Assembly (NCBI RefSeq): GCF_030683065.1
Contig: NZ_JAUXMX010000020.1
Coordinates: forward strand, 19,408 to 83,407
Direction of reading: 5' to 3'
From: Pseudomonas sp.
GTDB taxonomy: Bacteria > Pseudomonadota > Gammaproteobacteria > Pseudomonadales > Pseudomonadaceae
Length of the DNA stretch: 64,000 nt
The position numbers were made by a program, and so were the translations under genes. Positions 57,189-64,000 of the stretch are shown here, piece after piece (the first letter of the stretch is position 1; the number at the start of each line of letters is the position of its first letter). The notes beneath the pieces were generated by a model, which ran no database searches, was not told the DNA's origin, and worked only from the letters and a program-made list of their open reading frames with translations.

Positions 57189-58373
57189 ATGCGTGAAGTG
57201 GTGATTGTCGATAGCGTGCGGACTGGCTTGGCCAAATCCTTTCGTGGCAAGTTCAACCAGACCCGTCCCGACGATATGGCGGCCCATTGTGTGAATGCGC
57301 TGCTGGCGCGCAGCGGCCTGGATCCTGCGCTGGTCGAGGATTGCATCGTCGGTGCCGGCTCCAACGAGGGCGCCCAGGGCATGAACATCGGCCGTAATGT
57401 GGCGGTGCTCTCCGGTCTGGGTACCCAGGTGGCGGGCATGACCCTCAACCGCTTCTGCTCTTCGGGCCTGCAGGCCATTGCCATCGCCGCCAATCAGATT
57501 GCCTCGGGTTGCAGCGAGATCATCGTCGCTGGCGGCGTCGAGTCGATCACCATGACCATGAAAAGCATGAACACCGACAAGCTGTTCAACCCCATCCTGC
57601 AAAAGGATGTACCGGGGATCTACTACCCCATGGGTCAGACCGCCGAAATCGTCGCGCGGCGCTACAACGTCAGCCGCGAAGCCCAGGATGCCTATGCTCT
57701 GCAGAGCCAGCAGCGTACTGCACGGGCCCAGGCCGAAGGCCTGTTCGACGACGAAATCGTGCCGATGAGCGTCAAGTACCTGGTCGAAGACAAAACCACT
57801 GGCGAGAAGACTATCGTTGATGGCGTGGTCGAGCGTGACGATTGCAACCGTGCCGACACTACCCTGGCAAGCCTGGCTTCGCTCAAGCCGGTATTTGCCG
57901 AGGACGGCTCGGTAACGGCCGGCAACGCCTCGCAGTTGTCCGATGGCGCCTCCATGACCCTGGTGATGAGCCTGGAAAAAGCCCTTGAGCTGGGTCTGAA
58001 GCCAATAGCCTACTTCCGCGGTTTCACCGTAGCCGGCTGCGAGCCGGACGAGATGGGCATCGGTCCGGTGTTTTCGGTGCCTAAGTTGCTCAAGGCCAAG
58101 GGCCTGAGCGTTGCCGATATCGACCTGTGGGAACTCAACGAAGCCTTCGCCTCGCAGTGCCTATATGCCCGCGACTGCCTGGGAATCGACAACGACAAGT
58201 ACAACGTCAATGGTGGCTCTATCTCGATCGGCCATCCGTTCGGCATGACCGGCTCGCGCCAGGTCGGTCATCTGGTGCGCGAACTGCAGCGCCGTAATCT
58301 GCGCTACGGCATCGTCACCATGTGTGTGGGTGGCGGCATGGGCGCCACCGGCTTGTTCGAGGCGTATCGCTGA
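57189..58373 (+). CDS. acetyl-CoA C-acyltransferase (thiolase)
   Basis: A 394-residue thiolase. The nucleophile Cys90 is in LNRFCSSGLQAIAIAANQI. The His in NVNGGSISIGHPFGMTGSRQ and the second Cys in TMCVGGGMGATGLFE complete the site. It cleaves 3-ketoacyl-CoA in beta-oxidation, or condenses acetyl-CoA. Without a partner hydratase gene beside it, the chain-length preference is open. I chose ATG at 57189, with GAGGTG before it, over the in-frame ATG at 57057. Confidence 0.92.
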   Translation: MREVVIVDSVRTGLAKSFRGKFNQTRPDDMAAHCVNALLARSGLDPALVEDCIVGAGSNEGAQGMNIGRNVAVLSGLGTQVAGMTLNRFCSSGLQAIAIAANQIASGCSEIIVAGGVESITMTMKSMNTDKLFNPILQKDVPGIYYPMGQTAEIVARRYNVSREAQDAYALQSQQRTARAQAEGLFDDEIVPMSVKYLVEDKTTGEKTIVDGVVERDDCNRADTTLASLASLKPVFAEDGSVTAGNASQLSDGASMTLVMSLEKALELGLKPIAYFRGFTVAGCEPDEMGIGPVFSVPKLLKAKGLSVADIDLWELNEAFASQCLYARDCLGIDNDKYNVNGGSISIGHPFGMTGSRQVGHLVRELQRRNLRYGIVTMCVGGGMGATGLFEAYR

Positions 58374-58403
58374 AACGCAGCCTTGTAAGCGTGGGTTAGC
58401 CAT

Positions 58404-58433
58404 AAAACCGCGTCGAATCAGGCGCGGTTTTTT
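58404..58433 (+). terminator. rho-independent terminator after the thiolase
   Basis: AAAACCGCG and CGCGGTTTT around a 10-base loop, followed by further T. It is 30 bases after the stop and may also act on the minus strand. Confidence 0.8.
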
Positions 58434-58564
58434 ATGGCGATACCCCGTCAACTTTTGCATGCAACGAGTCGCGTGCGCCGGATACATGCGCGTCAACCTA
58501 CGACTTAACGCCTTGTAACGGCTAACAGGTGCATCGCCTTTATTTTGCGCGGCACATCCTTAAT

Positions 58565-58774
58565 TCAGAATGCTCGGCTCTCGATGATCTCGTTGGCCTG
58601 CACCATGCGACGAATATAAAAGGCGATTTCTCGCTCTGCGTCGACGCGTGTGAAGTAGGGCCCTTCGAGAGTACCCTCGCGGGTGGCGAAGAAGTACTGG
58701 CCGTTGACCGCACTGACCCGTTCGCTGCGGTAATGCGTGCCTGGGCTGGGGTCGATGGTACGTTGACCGAACAT
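58565..58774 (-). CDS. DUF6316 family protein
   Basis: A 69-residue protein of a Pseudomonas family: GTHYRSERVSAVNGQYFFATREGTLEGPYFTRVDAEREIAFYIRRMV. The YRSERV, FATREG and GPYFTR motifs define it. ATG at 58774 has GAGG 8 bases upstream; a TTG at 58792 is less likely. It is small, soluble and of unknown function. Confidence 0.78.
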   Translation of the reverse strand: MFGQRTIDPSPGTHYRSERVSAVNGQYFFATREGTLEGPYFTRVDAEREIAFYIRRMVQANEIIESRAF

Positions 58775-59028
58775 GGTGAGAACCTCATGCAATGCGCTGA
58801 TCAGTTTGAGTCTAATCCTCGCGGATCAACGCGCTCGAGTTGACGACCAATGGTTAGTTTTTTGACTTTGACTGCACAATCTTTGCTGGCTAAACGTCAA
58901 GCTTATGACGAAATGTTGTGTGCAAGCGGTACAGTTACCGTGTGCGAGCCTGCGGAGCTGTGACTGTTCCGGTGAGCCATGGCGGCATAAAATGTCATTT
59001 TCGCCGTTAGCGTTCGCTCGAGGCAGTC

Positions 59029-60018
59029 ATGCATATCTCTTCTGGTCGTTGGCTCCATGGGCTTTTTCTGGCGCTGCTCACCGCGCTGCTCTGGGGCGTG
59101 TTGCCGATCAAGCTCAAGGAAGTACTGCAGGTGATGGACCCGGTGACAGTCACCTGGTATCGACTGCTGGTGTCCGGTTCGATCCTGCTGGCTTACCTGG
59201 CTGCATCCGGGGGCTTGCCACGTTTTCGTCCTCTGGGGCGCAAGGGTGGCGGGCTTCTCGTCTTGGCGATTGCCGGGTTAAGTGCCAACTATGTGCTCTA
59301 TCTGATGGGCCTGAGCTTGCTCAGCCCGGGCACCACGCAACTGGTGATCCAGGTTGCGCCGATCCTATTGCTGGTCAGCAGTCTGTTGATCTTTCGCGAG
59401 CGTTTCAGTCTCGCTCAAGGCATTGGCCTGGCGGTGCTGCTGTTGGGTTTTGCACTGTTTTTCAATCAGCGCCTGGCTGAACTGCTGACATCATTGACCA
59501 CTTACACGGCTGGTGTGCTGATCGTGCTGCTGGCGGCGGTTGTCTGGACATTTTATGGCTTGGCGCAAAAGCAGTTGCTGACCGTGTGGAACTCATTGCA
59601 GGTGATGATGGTGATCTACCTGGCGTGCGCGCTGTTGTTGACGCCTTGGGCGCAGCCACTGCAAGTCGTCGAGTTGAGTGCGCTGCAGGGCTGGCTGCTG
59701 TTTGCCTGCTGCTTGAACACGCTGGTGGCTTATGGCGCGTTCGCCGAGGCGTTGGCGCACTGGGAGGCCTCGCGGGTCAGTGCGGCGCTGGCGATTACGC
59801 CGCTGGTAACGTTTGGCTCGGTCGCGCTGGCGGCGACCTGGTGGCCGGAGCATGTTCAGCCCGAACAGATCAATTGGATCGCCTACGGTGGCGCGGCCTT
59901 GGTGGTGCTGGGGTCGGCACTGACGGCCATCGGCCCATTATTGATGGCCAGCTTGCGTGCCCGACGGGTTCGCGTGGCGGTGCAGTCGCGAGAAGTCTCC
60001 CCGTCTTCTAATGAGTAA
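59029..60018 (+). CDS. EamA/DMT-family transporter
   Basis: A 329-residue inner-membrane protein with about ten helices in two EamA repeats. The first repeat has ALLTALLWGVLPIKLKEVLQVMDPVTVTWYRLLVSGSILL; the second begins around TTYTAGVLIVLLAAVVWTFYGLAQKQLL. The family exports metabolites such as amino acids or sugars; substrate unknown. It is a single gene. The next 415 bases before katG have no gene. Confidence 0.9.
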   Translation: MHISSGRWLHGLFLALLTALLWGVLPIKLKEVLQVMDPVTVTWYRLLVSGSILLAYLAASGGLPRFRPLGRKGGGLLVLAIAGLSANYVLYLMGLSLLSPGTTQLVIQVAPILLLVSSLLIFRERFSLAQGIGLAVLLLGFALFFNQRLAELLTSLTTYTAGVLIVLLAAVVWTFYGLAQKQLLTVWNSLQVMMVIYLACALLLTPWAQPLQVVELSALQGWLLFACCLNTLVAYGAFAEALAHWEASRVSAALAITPLVTFGSVALAATWWPEHVQPEQINWIAYGGAALVVLGSALTAIGPLLMASLRARRVRVAVQSREVSPSSNE

Positions 60019-62609
<2,591 letters not shown>

Positions 62610-62933
62610 CCCACCTTCCTCCGCAGCGCGCAATGCCTGCGGGGGAACCTACTTGCCGATTACCGCAACTGCCCAGCGTTACTGATAACTTCATTAATGC
62701 TGGGCCCACCCAACAGGTTTATCAGCCTCGCCTAACCCTGCACACATGCACGCTTTCTTTACACATACCTGGCCTGCCGGTCGTGCCCGTTTAGCCGGCC
62801 CGCGTCGTTTCGTTGGCTAGCTGCGCGGGTACAAGCGGTTGGCTGGGCTAACGGTGCTGGTACAGAAATTGTTGGGTTAGCGGCGGGCACCCACCTTCCA
62901 AGTATCGTAAGTCGGCGATTAACCGCCAAGGCC
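62610..62933. other. region after katG with one imperfect hairpin
   Basis: About 320 bases without a gene. CCCAGCGTTA and TAATGCTGGG (about 62671-62704) form a hairpin with one G-U pair and no T-run. TTGGGTTAGCGGCGGG near 62872 resembles the repeat at 10020. Confidence 0.4.
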
Positions 62934-63609
62934 TTACTGGTATAGCCACTGCTTCAGTTCATCCAGATTGGCCACCACGATCTGCTGCGCCGTCGCCTTG
63001 GCATGTACCTTGTTTGGATCGATCTGGTAGCGCTGCAGCACTTACTGCACCAGGGCGCCGCGGGTGTCGATCACCAGTTGGCCATCCTGCATGCCGTAGT
63101 CGCTTTCGATGATGACTTGTTGTTCCGGTTTGAGGCGCGAGTCGGCTGCACGGCGGTATTCCATCCGTCATCGCCGTGGCGGCCATGCGCGGAGTCATCG
63201 GCCATCAAGTCCGGAGTCCCTCGGAAGCGGCTCAGCACAAAGTCCCGGTACTCACCGGTGCGCTCGCAATAGGCGCGCACATGCCAGCGCATGCCGGTGT
63301 CGACCAGGGTGTGCGGGGCGATCAGGCGTGATATTCACATTCCAGGCACAGGTCTTCACGGCAGGCTTTCAGCAGTGGCCGGAGGACTTCGGGACGTATT
63401 GTGCGATCTGGCACCTGCAACACCTCCGTGTGGGCGTAAGCCAGGGCCAGCTCCTCGATATAGTGCGCGCGCTCATGGTTCTGGTTGAGCAGATGCAGGT
63501 AAGCGCTGGCACTGTCATCGATGACCCGTGGGACGAACTGCGCGCCGGGGACGTAGCCCTTGAGGCGCTTGTCGTACGCCATGTTTTCCGGCGCATGTTG
63601 ATTAATGTA
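62934..63609 (-). pseudogene. decayed WYL-domain transcriptional regulator
   Basis: Pieces of a WYL regulator can be read in three frames. From about 63609: YINQHAPENMAYDKRLKGYVPG ... YLHLLNQNHERA ... RPEVLRPLLKACRE, ending at a stop after EYHA. A shifted frame then gives RLIAPHTLVDTGMRWHVRAYCERTGEYRDFVLSRFRG. A further shift gives DSRLKPEQQVIIESDYGMQDGQLVIDTRGALVQ, an in-frame TAA (63042-63044), and VLQRYQIDPNKVHAKATAQQIVVANLDELKQWLYQ. The N-terminal helix-turn-helix is missing. With two shifts, a stop and a truncation, it is surely non-functional. Confidence 0.88.
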
Positions 63610-63911
63610 AGGAAGGCTGCACCATGGATGAAGCCAAGGCGGTGCGTGAAGCGTGGTTGTAATGGGCGGGCTTGCGTAGGCAGGGCTGGGGGTGAGCCAG
63701 AGTAGAGCAGCTGGGAGAATCTAATAGTAGTCGTTGCTCTCGTTTGTTCAGGCAGAAGCTAGCCTGTCTGGTACCTGAGCATCACGCCGAACTGAGCATT
63801 TCTGTATTGCCTACCCTGACCTGCGAACTTAATGTTCACCATACACTTAGCCCGCTACAGGTATTAAATGAGAGCAGGGCGTTGGGGCAGTAAATAACTT
63901 CGAATAAAGCC
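63610..63911. other. gene-free DNA before the right-edge promoter
   Basis: About 300 bases. I see no gene, repeat or hairpin of note. It becomes AT-richer towards 63880-63911, as expected upstream of a strong promoter. Confidence 0.4.
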
Positions 63912-63939
63912 TTGACGTAGATTCTGCTGGGCCTATAAT
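63912..63939 (+). promoter_or_regulatory. strong sigma70 promoter, probably of a stable-RNA operon
   Basis: TTGACG at 63912-63917 and a perfect TATAAT at 63934-63939, spaced by 16 bases, with AT-rich DNA upstream. A GC-rich discriminator follows (CCGCACC). The downstream sequence to the edge has no start codon with a ribosome site. This pattern is typical of rRNA or tRNA operon promoters, so an RNA operon may begin just beyond the window. Confidence 0.55.
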
Positions 63940-64000
63940 CCGCACCTCTTCTGGCGCAGGCCTCTCGGTAAACCTCTTGTAAAACAAGAAGTTAGCTTAA

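Noticed and set aside
62671..62704. katG terminator
   Set aside because: The hairpin is imperfect and lacks a T-run, so it is described only as a hairpin.

Overview
The window looks like a chromosomal segment of a Pseudomonas-type gammaproteobacterium. Base composition is moderately GC-rich and codon use is uniform. Two gene blocks have the order I know from Pseudomonas: guaD-xdhCBA followed by a GntR gene, smc, zipA and ligA; and gdhB, a DUF6685 gene, a DUF2835 gene, pyrD, rmf and rlmL. I see no prophage, transposon, CRISPR array, tRNA gene or rRNA gene. This is core and semi-core chromosome, not a mobile island. The species cannot be fixed by eye.

Layout. 1-8.5 kb: the 5' end of a fadE-type acyl-CoA dehydrogenase, a transglutaminase-like protein, folE, an Smr protein, small membrane proteins, an isochorismatase-like hydrolase, nhaD, prmB, a LysE exporter and an NCS2 purine permease. 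9-16.5 kb: purine catabolism, with an FCD-type GntR regulator, guanine deaminase and xanthine dehydrogenase (xdhA, xdhB, xdhC). 16.9-25.2 kb: a second GntR gene directly followed by smc, then zipA and ligA. 25.3-32.2 kb: a minus-strand MoxR/Bat operon (moxR, DUF58, DUF4381, batA, batB-TPR, batD). 32.7-37.6 kb: the 180-kDa NAD-glutamate dehydrogenase. 37.7-43.7 kb: DUF6685, DUF2835, pyrD, rmf, rlmKL and yheU. 43.8-46.6 kb: a large hybrid sensor kinase. 46.7-52.2 kb: the N-acetylglutaminylglutamine amide (NAGGN) osmolyte cluster, with a divergent MarR gene. 52.4-55.3 kb: a CsoR-family regulator with a DUF3365 haem-type periplasmic protein, then mnmC. 55.5-62.6 kb: polyphosphate:AMP phosphotransferase, a thiolase, DUF6316, an EamA transporter and katG. 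62.9-63.6 kb: a decayed WYL-domain regulator. The right edge holds a strong sigma70 promoter that probably drives a stable-RNA operon beyond the window.

How the genes fit together. The permease, guanine deaminase and xanthine dehydrogenase would import guanine or hypoxanthine and convert them to urate. A matching inverted repeat, TTGACC-N4-GGTCAA, lies upstream of both the permease and xdhA and probably co-regulates them. A second palindrome, of the TTGTATACAA type, sits around the divergent permease/GntR promoters. The NAGGN genes form a minus-strand osmoprotectant operon; a perfect 25-bp hairpin separates the last two genes.

The most interesting signals are regulatory or remnant: the shared purine operators, three perfect tri-loop hairpins upstream of rmf, a clear CsoR-family operator before the DUF3365-regulator operon whose sensor ligands are atypical, a 51-bp degenerate copy of the moxR 5' end, and several families of intergenic inverted repeats. 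I did not find a convincing wholly new multi-gene system.
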